Source of the DNA: Ramazzottius varieornatus
Taxonomy: Eukaryota > Tardigrada > Eutardigrada > Parachela > Ramazzottiidae
Assembly (NCBI GenBank): GCA_001949185.1
Contig: BDGG01000002.1
Coordinates: 961,481-1,025,480 of the forward strand
DNA length: 64,000 nucleotides
Direction of reading: 5' to 3'
The notes under the pieces: model-generated
What the model was told of the DNA's origin: nothing
What the model saw: only the letters and a program-made list of their open reading frames with translations
The model's database searches: none
Position numbers and translations under genes: made by a program
Part shown: piece by piece, positions 46,263-58,100 of the stretch
How positions within the stretch are numbered: the first letter of the stretch is position 1
Layout of the letters: each line of letters begins with the position of its first letter

Positions 46263-48224
46263 ATGGAACTTCGTGGGTGGTTTTCCGTGTTCCCAATCTT
46301 TGTCGTCTGCAGGAACTTTTGTGCGGCTTTGGAAGCGGAACTTCCTGAAGACCTCGACGCCGATTCATCAGTACACAGCCGGCAGAAGCGCTCCATATTC
46401 CCATGTAAGTAATTATATCAAACCTTTTCAGAGTCGCACGTGCTCTAAACTGCCTGGCACGAACTGTTTTAATGCTTCAGCCGTTCTATTTTCAGTTCTT
46501 CTGGGTGAGAGTACTTTGGATATTCAGTGCCAAGCCAACGCCATCACTGTCTGCGCACCAAACGGCCCACGCGGATGCCCGCAAGGTTACATCAACATTC
46601 GAACCAATGTGGGCGCCTGCGGATTTTCGACTCTACAGCGATATCTGACTACAGGAGAGATATCCGGTAGGCACTATTACAATGCTTTATCAAGGTGTTC
46701 ACCAGAACTCATGATTTTAGTACAAGCCGCGTCCGCTCCGTCATTTCAGCGGAAAAAAATAACGTGATGCTCCCACTGAGTCGTTTGTTCTGACAGCAAG
46801 AACCCGACAAAAATATGGCATGTGTATCAGCGCACAGTACCAGCTTTCTTTTGCAGGAACCTGCTGCGCCTTCGATCCTAACTCTCTTCCCCCAACCACG
46901 GCAGCCCCGAGTAAGTTCACGCATGATATCACCCAAGGTCACCGAGTCATACCTATTCCGTATCTAAATTGGAAGGTGTTTTACAGCCGTCGCAAACCCG
47001 ATCGTTCTACCACAAATTGTAGCTTATCCTGTGTACGCCCAGTATCCCTATGCTGTCCAGAACGCACAATACAATGCCAATTATGCCTCCTACAAACCGT
47101 CATATGTGCCGCCAAGCTATACTCCTCCTCCTCCTCCCTCTTATGATTCCTACTACCAGACAACAACGTCAGCTCCATATGCTCCATACGCCAGCCCATC
47201 CCCATCATATGCAAACGCTCAATCAAGTTATTCCCCTTCATCTGCCTACCAGCAATCTTCGTACAGTGACACCTACAATCAACTGATGGGCATGGTCAGC
47301 TCTTACAGCCCGGCGCCCGCGCCATTGTCGTACGATACTTACAAGGCTACACCATCCTACTCGTTCCTCACACCTTCTTATAACACCTACAAAGCCCCGT
47401 CGTACACGCCCCCCGCATCAGCTTACCCACCGCCGGCACCGTCTTACGATACTTATCAGGCTCCCGCTTATTCTCCGCCTGCCTTGTACTCTTCCCCCGC
47501 ACCTTCATACGATGCCTATAAAGCTCCAGCTTATACTCCGACTGCACCCTCTTATCCTTCAACCCCGCCACCGTATTCTGCTGCTGCCCCCTCCTATAAC
47601 TCTTACCAAGCTCCTACGTACACCCCTGCCTCACCACCGGCATATCAGCCACCTCCTGCCCCACAGTACCCTACTCCATCACCGCCTTACACAGCACCTG
47701 TCCCGGAGTACCCTAGGCTTGCTCCTCCACAATACTTGGCTCCAACACCGCAATATGCTGCACCTGGGCCACAATACTCGGCTCCAACACCGCAGTACTC
47801 GAAACCAGCTCCTCAATACGCGGCTCCTGGACCGCAGTACCCTCCTTCTTCGCCAACCTATGATGTGCCTCAGCCCGTCGTCTCGCCATACATGCCTGTT
47901 ATATCCAATTACGCGGCACCGGCCTACGATGCAACCAAGAACTACGACAAAAGCTCGTACAAGGTGGCTCCGGTGGCCGACTATTCCACTAAGGAGTCAT
48001 ACGATGACGATCATGAGCATTACACAGGCGGTGCATACTCATCGCGGTCGCTTAAAACACCGGACTTTTTCGACCGCGAGTCCGGCCTTACCTTTGGCTC
48101 CTTGGCTGACATGGTACAGTTTAAGAAAGAAGACGCCGCAGCACGAAAGCTACAAATGAGAAGTTTGAGCAACAGCCCTTCCAAAACACCGCTGGCAAGG
48201 AACCTGGATGTTGGCACTGTGTAG
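46263..48224 (+). CDS. family member B: six-cysteine module with Pro/Tyr/Ala-rich repeats
   Basis: Exons 46263-46404, 46496-46666, 46857-46910, 46987-48224; all joins phase 1; 534 aa. Signal peptide (MELRGWFSVFPIFVVCRNFC), acidic propeptide ending RQKR, then SIFPF. Module LLGESTLDIQC with C-x7-C-x7-C-x13-C-G-x16-C-C, linker NPIVLPQIVAYPVYAQYPYA, then about 300 residues rich in Pro, Tyr, Ala and Ser (SYDTYKAP, PQYAAPGPQYSAPTPQYS), a more charged stretch, and a C-terminal DRESGLTFGS motif shared with member D. Downstream of the transposon block and first of four members in 15 kb. Tyr/Pro repeats suggest an extracellular structural or adhesive protein open to tyrosine cross-linking; this is inference from composition. 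Confidence 0.85.
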
Positions 48225-48761
48225 TTAGCTATCCTGCTGTGATAAACTTTCCGAGCGCTGGTCGCAGTATACTGGTAAAAACAGTTCATACAGGGCTTCG
48301 ATTGGTCAGCTATTCTGGAGCTTCTTTATCCAACAATTATCCAATATCCGATCTCCCGTTGACTTTGCGTAACTTTGAGCTCTAACAGTAGGGCAGCTAA
48401 TCCATCGACCTTTGCAGCAAACAGAAAGACTGACTTAGGTAGGCCCGAGGACCCTCTCAGCAGTTAACGGACGTACTAAACGACTATCACGAGGCACAGC
48501 TCGAATTTTTTCACTTTGTTCTGCATGTCTGACAGCTGGAAAAGAGCTCTGCTCATTTGATCCTCCCTGACGCCTCATAGGTAACGCCCGTGGTTAGCGG
48601 ATGAGAGGTATTTCTTAGTACCGCGCGATAGAAGAGAAATGTCCCCGCAATTTTCCTACCCGATCATATCACTAAAACAGAGTAAGAAGTTGAATGGCTA
48701 CAGTCGCATATCGACTAATTTCCTATCGACGCAGAGATCTTTCAAAACGGAGATTAAGCTA

Positions 48762-49107
48762 CCACTACGAGGTAAACGACATAATTCGGGCATAGTGGTT
48801 TTTCACTCGTAATTTGGGCATATTTTTACTCAGCTCCTGCTGCGCGTAATGAACTGATATTGTTTCGTGAGGTAGACTGATCCCTCTCCTGGAGGTTTCA
48901 GTAGGTTTGAGAACAAAAAAGCGTTGTGGATTACGGGAATTTGGCCTGGGACAGACATGGGTCTGTCCGAGGCACAGCTCGTTAAACAGCTTGTTGAAAA
49001 GCCTAATGTTGTATCAACAGGCGTACGACGAGAGATGAATCAAGCGTTGACGTTAATTTTCAAACTTTTCGCATTGCCCGAATTATGTCGTTTACCTCGT
49101 ACCGTTC
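48762..49107. repeat. inverted-repeat element
   Basis: ACGAGGTAAACGACATAATT near 48766 is exactly inverted near 49081-49105 (AATTATGTCGTTTACCTCGT), framing about 300 bp without a gene. Confidence 0.6.
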
Positions 49108-49532
49108 ACTTTGCAACTGTAGCTACGGCTTGTTCCGCCCATTTCATGACGTGTAGCTACAATCGCCTTCCGGAACTCCCTTTATTTTCTGAAGACAGCG
49201 TAATCGGGCTTACGGTTAGGTAGCATTGGGAAGCATGGTGGCTGCCCAAAGTTCTGATCAGCTGCCGCGCTTGTGCGTGACGCTGCAGCTCAGCCCAGCT
49301 ACGGTCGTACTTGCATCCCGCGGTGGTTGCTTAATCTGTGTAGTTAGAGAAACTGACAAATCCACAGCGGTTTGAATCCAAAAGTGCGATCAGTACGTTA
49401 CCGAAGACTGCATTCCTGGTGTAAGAGAACAGGCAATGACAAATCCTACAGAACTGTTATTGCATTTAATTTTAACACCAAAAGTGGTGAATGCGCAAAG
49501 AACCACGCGGCTGTCGGTGGTTTGTTGATACA

Positions 49533-49690
49533 GTACACGCAGGACGAGAAATTATGGTACAGTGAAAATTATGCTACAGGCCTTTTTGCTACGGTGGTAC
49601 GGGAGCACGTCCGTACGTGACCGATTCACAGTAGCGCACTTTTGGACACTTTTCTACGGTCGAAGTTCCATTTTTCCGTCTTTTCATGGC
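49533..49690. repeat. GTAC-ended MITE, partial copy
   Basis: GTACACGCAGGACGAGAAAT terminus followed by the internal block GGTGGTACGGGAGCACGT and CGATTCACAGTA as in the 45275 copy. The right terminus is missing. Confidence 0.6.
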
Positions 49691-49981
49691 GTAAAAGCAC
49701 TTATCGCATTTACTAAGCTAGACAATAAAGGAAATTCTCGTGTTTCGTTCTTAAACAGCTCCATTAGGCGAAAAGATTAGCGAGAGATTTACAAAATTTG
49801 AATACATTTCAGCCTTCCGAAAACGCTTTGTTCCACTTTTATTGTTGGGACAAAAGAAAAGTTTGTCTGGTCGCCTCCGGTCTGACTACGAAGGCTCCTT
49901 AAGCTCCACAAAAACTGGGTCAGGTTGTGTATGGCAAAATTTAGTCAATATGACTTTCCCGAATATGACGTAATGTGCAAA

Positions 49982-51953
49982 ATGAAAAGATTTGACTTGT
50001 CGGGTTTGCCCGTCGTACTCTTCTGCACGACCATGTTTGCATCTAGTCTGTCTGATAGAATATTGGATCAGCACATGAACGCCGATCCAGAGGAGCAATC
50101 ATCTGATCAGAGATTCAGACGCCAAGTATTTCCTTGTACGTTAAGTAACGGCCGCAAACGTCTCGGTAACCGACCGATTTCATTCTGGGAGGAACTAAAC
50201 GGGATCTTCCTTTGTAGTACTAGCAGTGCAAACCTACCTGAACATCGAGTGTAATGCAACCGTGATAGCTGTCTGCGCGTCCAATGGTCCGGGCTCATGC
50301 CCGTTCGGGTTCATCGGCAAAGCTAATGTTAGTCGGTGCGGACCGGCCACAGTACAACACTTCCAAGCTACTGGGAACATTGCCGGTGAGTTCCTTCGCT
50401 ATCTGTTTTACGAGCGAAGGGGAAAACAAACGCTTGTCTGGTGGTCAAATGTTGAATCTCAACACCTTGAGCACGGGGCGGGAAACTCACTTTCCTGGCG
50501 CACACTAGTTTCTATGTACGTAGTGAGATTCCAGCTTAACTGCAACTAATGGCCACTGGACGGTGACTCTGAAAAACTGCCTGGAATTTTTTCCCTTCTC
50601 GAGGAAATTTTGTCGTAGCCAGCCAATTTTCGTTGAGCCAAGCTCTCGGTTGGCTCAAAAGTCTCTAAAAAAAAGTGTAGCTCTAGATCAAACATTTTCG
50701 TATCTTGATAGAATCTTAGATGTGAAAAAAGAGTGTTCAACAAGAAACTATGAAGGTGCAACTTGTTGAAATGGTAAGTGGCGCACTGTACATCAGATTC
50801 CCGAAGTCTGGCAAATCGAAAAGGTGGTGATTGGTCGAATTGGGCACCGCCCGTCACCTCAACCAGTTAAAATGAGGCGGAAGTGAGTTTCCCAACTCGT
50901 ATTGTGGAAGCACGAGGTCGCGTCGTGCTCAAGGTGTCAAAAGCTGAGAAACCTTTCAAGTTGGTCGCGCCAGTTGAACTGTTATGCGACAGTACGTCTC
51001 GGAGGATTCTCCCATCTCGCGGTTTCACCTCATGCGCAACGTCAAAACTGCTTCCTTGCTGGGTGATCCTGCTACGAGTACGTGCATCTATTAATGGCAA
51101 CATGTGCCACATGATCACTGGCAGGGATACTTTCTTGACAATGTATGTTCAGTGCCACGAACTGCCGAAAGGAACGACCAGCCCTGACGTGTGTTTGTTT
51201 GTGTAAGGCTCAAACCACGCGCTGGCTATTCCCTGAATCGTCTCACAATAGGAAACCTATGGTTTCACGCTGTGATACTGTATTGTACAAATGGGGACCC
51301 AGTCTGATAACTGTCTCAGCTCAGCATCAGTTCCTGATTGTCCGTTGTACTTAGGTGCTTGTTGTACGAATGATCCTATGGGAGTGCTTTCTACCACGTC
51401 ACGTACTACCGGTAAAACCGTTCAGTAAAAACGTTGCAGCTGACGTTTGTGAATAATATCGGAGTTTTCGCCTTTTACAGCCACAGCGCCTTCCACCGTT
51501 ACACGGTACCTCGCCTATCCTCCATATCCTGCGAACCCGCAATATCCCATGGATAGCGATCCTCGGCAGTCATACGATCCGTCCTCCTATTCAGCTCCGG
51601 CATATTACCAGCCGGAAGGACCATACATGCCGCCGTACGACCCTCCACCAGGTAGCTATCGCGCCCCATTCACAGCGCCGTTCTTCGTTCCCCAATTAAG
51701 CGACCCACCTGCACCGGTATCTCACACACCAGCGCCTCAAATGCCACCGATGAACCCATACACTACACCACCTCCCTACACAACAGCGCCTCGTTACACG
51801 ATACCTGCCCCTTATGCCACTCGACCACCTTACGCAGCCCGAGAGGTCAACAACCAACAGCCAAATTTAAGCATGAGGTGTGCGTGGCACAACAGCAACT
51901 GGCGATGTGTGGTACCAGTAGCTTCACGCTCCCGCGCCATTTCCTTACTGTAG
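49982..51953 (+). CDS. family member C: divergent six-cysteine module with Pro/Tyr repeats
   Basis: Exons 49982-50135, 50218-50385, 51355-51411, 51481-51953; all joins phase 1; 283 aa. Start chosen at ATG 49982 because a signal peptide begins there (MKRFDLSGLPVVLFCTTMFA); in-frame ATGs upstream only lengthen it. Propeptide ends RFRR, then QVFPL. The module keeps the spacing C-x7-C-x7-C-x12-C-G-x16-C-C but LDIQC has become LNIEC and GFATLQ has become GPATVQ. IVAYPVYAQYP is reduced to LAYPPYPANPQYP. The tail is Pro/Tyr-rich (PYTTPPPYTTAPRYTIPAPY) and ends in an ordinary-looking stretch without the DRxSGxTFGS motif, so the true 3' exon may be lost. The long third intron holds a fold-back repeat. 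Most divergent member. Confidence 0.75.
50440..50950. repeat. fold-back repeat in the member C intron
   Basis: CTCAACACCTTGAGCACG followed by GCGGGAAACTCAC at 50458-50491 recurs inverted at 50883-50940 (GTGAGTTTCCC ... CGTGCTCAAGGTGT), about 500 bp end to end. Confidence 0.5.
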
Positions 51954-52104
51954 CTCTAAACTGGAAATGGTTCCAGCCCTGTTCTCCTTGCTCCAATAAG
52001 ATCCTCAAGAAGTACACACAGTATTTTTCTGGTACGAGGACCTTTGAAGTCCGTGAGACTAGGAGAATTTCTGCCAACCATTATTTCCTTTACTCGTCTT
52101 AAAT

Positions 52105-52420
52105 CGCCAAGATGAAAAATTTGGCAAGAGAGCCTTAGAGAAAAAGGTAGATCAGGCAACAAATAGCACAGATCGCTACAACAAACAACTATCGATATTC
52201 TTCTTACACCATTCAAAATTTCTCACATCCAGTTTTGTTATGTAACGTCTATAAGCAGATAGGCTAAGGCAGTCAGATACAGAAGGGGGAAAAAGGCGAT
52301 CATTGACAAGAGAAGAAGCTACGTATGCAAAGGAATCAGCAGAGACTTTCAAGATATCTTTCTCTTTCAGCGTCGTTGTGGGCTTCATCCTGAAACGATG
52401 GTCGCATCCGGCCCTCAATG
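52105..52420 (-). pseudogene. 5'-truncated LINE 3' end
   Basis: Minus frame KEKDILKVSADSFAYVASSL ... AYRRYITKLDVRNFEWCKKN matches the C-terminus and 3' tail of the LINE relic at 39310-42440 (KELDLLKVASDSAYVAGELL, then RLDLRNFSWFVKN past its stop). The 3' untranslated region is also similar (CAAGAGAGCC). Confidence 0.7.
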
Positions 52421-52906
52421 CTGTAAAGCGCCAAGTTTCCTAAAGATAGTACGTTGCTGTAAATCCCAATATGAGTGTACAGGCGGCAGTATAATACATG
52501 GATACTTTATTCTAGTTGTTCGATTCGACAAACATCAGTTTTGATTACTGCACGCTCTATCGACACAATCTTATGTAAATTTTCTTACCAATGGTTTTCA
52601 TTCATTGAATAAAAATCGTGTGGATCTGCTCGTCGATGCTCGTTATCGAGCCCATGCCAGCGTAATCAGTAATGAAAAGAAAGACTTTGTAATGGATGAA
52701 AAACCGTCAGAAACGAACGCTTTGCAAGCTCTTTGGCCCGATTACGAGGTTCGAGATTCGCTCATCAGCCTGCAGTACAAAATGTAAAATTTCAAAATTG
52801 CATAACGCGATTGGAAAACTTCTACCTGTGACAGTGTAAACGTATTTCGTCAAGGCTTCTCATCGAAGTTTTGATCCAGGACCTTGTAGTTTTTCCGGCA
52901 GCCAGA
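52421..52906. other. 5' flank of member D
   Basis: AT-rich. A 60-codon frame at 52605-52787 starts with TTG and is not convincing. Promoter of member D expected in the 3' part. Confidence 0.35.
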
Positions 52907-54117
52907 ATGATATATTTTATGCGGATATCGACTTTTGTGGTGTTACTGCTGGTTCATACCTGTTCGGTTCAGTCTGGAGACCTTGAACTCCCTCACAGAA
53001 ATAAGCGCGCTGTCTTCCCATGTAAGTTACTCTCATTGTGCTCCATTTTTACTACAAGCTCACGAATTTAAACTTTTGGGATCTAGTTACTTTTGGAGAC
53101 ACCATCTTGGATATACAATGCTCGGCCAACGCCGTCACGGTCTGCGCACCGAATGGTGCTTCCTCTTGCCCAATTGGCTACACAGGCAAGGCCAATGTGG
53201 GTGCGTGTGGCTTCGCCACCCTCCAGCTCTATCTTACGACTGGAAACCTAGCAGGTAAGGTTAAAGTTCAGACAACACACGAGCAATGCTGTGCAGTTTT
53301 CGGTTACAGGGACCTGCTGTGTGCTGGATCCAGCTGCTGTTGTAACAACGTCCGCTCCGCCCGCATGTATGACCTTCAAATTCCCTTTTTCCTCAGTTAC
53401 AGATGCATTTGCATCTTGCTCAATTTGACTGAACGCTTCTTGGCTTTAGCTACACCAAACATTGTAATACCTCAAATCGTGGCATACCCAGTCTACGTTC
53501 AGTACCCATACGGGCCGAACCAGGCAGCAAATTCCTACTCATACCCTACTGACGCCAAGCCGTTTCTCCTACCAACGTACGACAAGCCGCAACCACCCTA
53601 CGCCAGTGCGCCAGCCACTTACCAGGCACCGCCAGAATACGCCACCCCTGCCCCTTACGCCCCCGCGCCATACGTTCTTGCGCCCAGTTACGACTACCCA
53701 ACACCCTACGCCACACCCGCACCGTATGCTCCACCCCCCACCTACGCACCGGCACCCGTCTATCGGACACCCGCGCCAACCTATGCTCCGGCGCCTGTCT
53801 ACCAGACATCTGCTCCAGCATATCAACCACCCGCCCCTGCTCCGACCTACTACAGCCCGGCACCAGCACCCATATATCATCCACCTGCATACCAACCAGC
53901 GCCTGCGTATCAGCCACCTGCATACCAAGCGCCCTACGTAGCACCGCCTTACGCCACTCCGGCCCTGTACATGGCCCCTCCCCTCCCTGCCACCTACATG
54001 TATGCGGCCCCGCGTGTGGGCTTGCCGCCGTCGAGTTACATGGACCGCAGTAGCGGAATAACGTTCGGGTCACAAGAAGAACTTGAAGAATTTCAACGAG
54101 CTTCAAAAAATCTGTGA
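52907..54117 (+). CDS. family member D: six-cysteine module with Pro/Tyr/Ala-rich repeats
   Basis: Exons 52907-53021, 53087-53254, 53310-53366, 53450-54117; all joins phase 1; 335 aa. The start may be ATG 52907 or 52919; both give a signal peptide (MRISTFVVLLLVHTCSVQSG). Propeptide ends RNKR, then AVFPF. Module FGDTILDIQC with C-x7-C-x7-C-x12-C-G-x16-C-C, linker NIVIPQIVAYPVYVQYPYG, then repeats such as YAPAPVYQTSAPAYQPPAPA and a C-terminal YMDRSSGITFGSQEELEEF motif shared with member B. Very similar in layout to B but shorter. AATAAA lies 154 bp past the stop. Confidence 0.86.
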
Positions 54118-54270
54118 TGAAAAGCCAGTGGAGTCGCAACGAAGGCTCGCGTGCTTGAACAAGTAATTTCGTTAAGTGGAGCAATGAATCGACGTTCGTC
54201 GAACGCGGAGATGAATCTCGGCTGGCCGAGTTCTCACACACGTTCAGTTTCTACAACCTATTTCTGTCAA

Positions 54271-54276
54271 AATAAA
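54271..54276 (+). terminator. AATAAA polyadenylation signal of member D
   Basis: Canonical AATAAA in an AT-rich stretch 154 bp after the stop codon. Confidence 0.5.
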
Positions 54277-55128
54277 TTATATTGACCGATGCCATTGTTT
54301 CCACCCACATGTCAGAAACTGGAATCGTAAACGACGTTCACAGATGCAGACCCGCCGTTATCGGCAAACTGTCCGTAGCAGTTCAGGTCGGAAGTCGATA
54401 AGCGGCTGTCAGAGAAAAAGCTTAAAGAGCGTGAGCCTTGCTACAAATGACGCTGAAGAATCGAAGCCTCGAATTTGTCATATTATACAAGAAGAGAAGG
54501 CTGTGTGGCGTTGTACAGCCGCTCGCATTTGTAGCCTAAGCGCGCGGACCATTTGCCAGCCCACAGCCATTGAAGCGTTACCTCTCGACCCATTAAGATA
54601 CTGTACGTCGTGAGAGAATATCTAATCAGCCATGGACAGCATCTTTGCGGCTCTTCTGCATGGTGAATGCTGAAAAGGAAGTGCATGTTGCGCTATTCGG
54701 CCAAGACAAGAAGGTCTGTAATAGCTAGCTAGCGCTCTGTCCGAACACCAGCGGCACAATCACCATGCCATCCCATCCGACACATCATCACGACTGGCCA
54801 TGGCTATCTTGACTTGACATTGACTAATAACCTATCTGCCGCATCAAAAAGACCTCCGTATCTGGCTACAGTACATGACGGCGAATTCATAATTTCGGCG
54901 GTTGTCGAGGCGGTTCATTGTTACATCTACCTCTCTTTCTCTCGGCATTACACGGCTGCTGCGGGACGGCGAGCTGTATTCATCTGGCCTGTCTTGACAT
55001 CATTGTTCTTTTGCTGGCTGGAATATATTGGATGTCGAGACCATAAGAGGCGGCCCTTGATAGAGGCGTATACCAGCCTGTGGATAGTCCCTTGCTTGGA
55101 CTGATCTCCCTTTATCCTCTTTTTTATA
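54277..55128. other. spacer between members D and E
   Basis: No supported gene or repeat. The T/A-rich stretch immediately before ATG 55129 should belong to the member E promoter or 5' untranslated region. Confidence 0.35.
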
Positions 55129-58100
55129 ATGGTCTCAAGGTTCCTCCGCCCAGTTCTCCTGCTGGGTTTCCTGCTTGTTGCGACCGCAGCAGAGGTTAAC
55201 CAGAAGCGTAGCAAGCGAGCTGTGTTTCCATGTAAGAACTTTCTGGAAAATCTATGATGAAGCTTACATCTGCCTTTTCAATAGTTTGCGAAAGATTTCG
55301 CTAGAGCCACATGCAGTAAATGGGACGCCGGTAACTGACTCATATATCCGTTTTTCCAAGAGGCGCACACATTCGGCCAACACGTACCAATAAGTGCGCC
55401 ACTTTAGATGATAGTCACTGTGCAGTTTATTTGCCGACGTCCCAGACAAAACCTTACCGACAAATCCGACCTTCACCTTTGAAATAATCTGGAATTAAAT
55501 TTAAGGAAATCTGTGAACCCAGTTCTTAAACTAACGTTTCCTTTGGGTTTCTGTTGTAGTCGTACTTGGTCAGAGCATATTAGATATTCAGTGTAGAGCA
55601 GGAGCAATAACGGTCTGTGCTCCCGACGGACCAAATGCCTGTCCCACCAACTACAAGACCAACATCCCCAACGTGGGAGCATGTGGTTTTGCTACTCTCC
55701 AACGGTATCTGACTACCGGCGACGTCTCAGGCAAGAAAAACCTTCAGACTATACAACCGAGAAATAGTCTGCACTGTATTTTGATTTTTTATGAACATAA
55801 AGATACCTTTCAGGGACATGCTGCATTTTCGACACCACCACTGCCACCACTGTCTCCCGTAAGCATCGTTTCATTGTAGCGGTAGTTGTATGGTGTACTT
55901 GAGATCAACTATTACGGATGGCGTTTGCAGCGACGGCCACTTCTACTGGAGTTAACATCATCCTGCCGCAGATTGTCGCCTACCCTGTTTACGCCCAATA
56001 CCCGTTCGCTATTGGCAACAGCAGTTCTAGTAGTGGTGGTTCTACCAGTTCCTTTGGCGGTTCTACCAGTTCCTTAGGCGTTTCTAGTGGCGGGCGTTCT
56101 GATGATCAGGACGATGGTCTGCAATTTAGCTCTGCCGAAGAAGCCAGCGAATACGAGCAAGAACAGAAAGCTGAAGCTCGCCAGTATGGTGGTGGCTCAC
56201 CATCCTACGGTTCAAGTTACCCCGCATCGCCAGCAGCCTCTTACGGTGGTAGCTCGCCGTCTTACGGCTCTCCACCGAGTTACGCCGCCAGTCCTGCCAG
56301 CAACTACGGATCGTACGGAGGCAACAACATGGTTATGGGGACCAATAATATGGCCACGGTTATGGGTACCACCAATATGGCCACGGGAACCACCAGCATC
56401 ACCGCCAATGGCCAAGCTGTCTACAACCCAGTCAACTTGGCCTACCCGCCCTTGTTGAGATTGACTAGCATTCCCGTCCCTGCCGGCAGCGGTTTCAGCG
56501 CTTTTCCACCAGCACTGAACGTCCAGGTTCTGGGCAGCAGCACTCCCATGGTCAACGCACTGCAGTCACTTTTGGTTCAGCTCTTCGGTAAATACTTGAA
56601 AAAATATTTGCGCTGATTTGTGGATTCTTCCGAGGAGTGCTTTTGCGTCCGATAATCTTCTGCAATCACAAAAACTAATCGACATCAGTCCAACGTTTAG
56701 GTGGCGCTTTTCTACGATATTTTTCTGGTTTGTTGGGATAAGACTGAAGGCAGGAGGGGGTTGTGACTGATGTAAAGGCTAACAGTCTTGATTGGTTTTG
56801 CAGCAATCAGTGGCGTGTCATCCACCACTATCGCCGGTTGCCAGAACGCTTTGATCATCACTCAGAGCACTCCGGGTTTCACGGCGCAAATGGAGGCCGC
56901 TATCCAGGTTTGTCTGACTGCCGCTCGAGGCGTTTCCGGTACCAACGCAGCTGTGACCGCCATCATCACTGCCATCAATGGCTTGCTAGCCTCCGGTCCT
57001 CTCTCCAACACCGCCAGCGCTACCGCCACCGTTAACGGAGCCACGGTCAGTCTGACGGGGACGGCCTGTTCCAGCCAAGCCATTGACCTGCCAGCTTCCA
57101 TCATCGATTTCATCCGTTTCACTCGCCTGCTGCAGCGCAGCACGGTGTCGCCTGCCGCCGTCAACGGTATCGCCTCCTTCACATCCAACTTTGCCCTCTC
57201 GCCCATCCTCACTTCCAACGCCGTGTCGACCCTCAACCCCCTGCTGCTGACCATCGCTTCCAGCACGGGACTGAGCTCGGACTTGTCATCCACCACCACC
57301 AACCTGCGCATTGCCCTGGCCTCCTACCAAGCCTATACGGCGCAGACCAACACCGTCGTCTTGATCAAGACACTTTACCAACTGGCCGGGCAGAACAACT
57401 CGGACCTGGCACCCAACGTCTTGGGAGGTCTGGGCGCTCTGGTGGCACTGACCGCTGGTTTGAACGGTGTCCCCACCAATCTGGCTGATCAAGTGGCGAC
57501 CACCGCTCGCTTTGTCGCAGAGTCGGCCAACACTCCGCTGGTCCAAGTCATCCTTGCTCGTATCATCGAATGCCGAATGAGACCATCGTGTTGCAACGGT
57601 AACGGTGGAGTTTCAGCCTCTACTACCACTAGCACGACCATGACTATGCCTACGTCTACCTCCGCACCCAGCTATGGCTACATCTCCAACGCACCAGCCA
57701 CCCCGAGTTACGCTAGCTATGGATCGTCTTCGGGTTACGGAAGCCCATCACCTTCCAACTACGGAGCCGCACCTGCTTCCAGTGTCAGCTATGGCGGCTC
57801 GTCTGGCTACGCAAGCCCCTCGCCCGCTCCATCGCCTTCTCCAAGCTACGGTGGTGGCTCCTCCTACTCTCCTTCTCCATCGCCGTCTCCAAGCTATGGT
57901 GGAGGCTCTTCTTATTCTCCATCGCCTTCTCCTTCGCCGAGCTACGGTGGAGGTTCCTCGTACTCACCATCTCCTTCGCCAAGCTACGGAAGCCCGCCAG
58001 CTTCCCACGGAGGTGGCAGTGGTGGGTATGGTGCGAGCGGAGGTGGCGGCGCCATGGCTGGCCAGGCAAGTAACAGCAACACCAACTATCCTAGCTTGGC

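Larger units (their letters stand above)
48225..49981. other. spacer between members B and C
   Basis: Holds an inverted repeat (48762-49107) and a MITE copy (49533-49690), listed separately. No gene supported; the frame at 48924-49223 lies within the inverted repeat. Confidence 0.4.

Noticed and set aside
47050-48159. Leu/Pro/Arg/His-rich ORFs in other frames of member B
   Set aside because: Shadow frames of the Pro/Tyr repeat; no splice or homology support.
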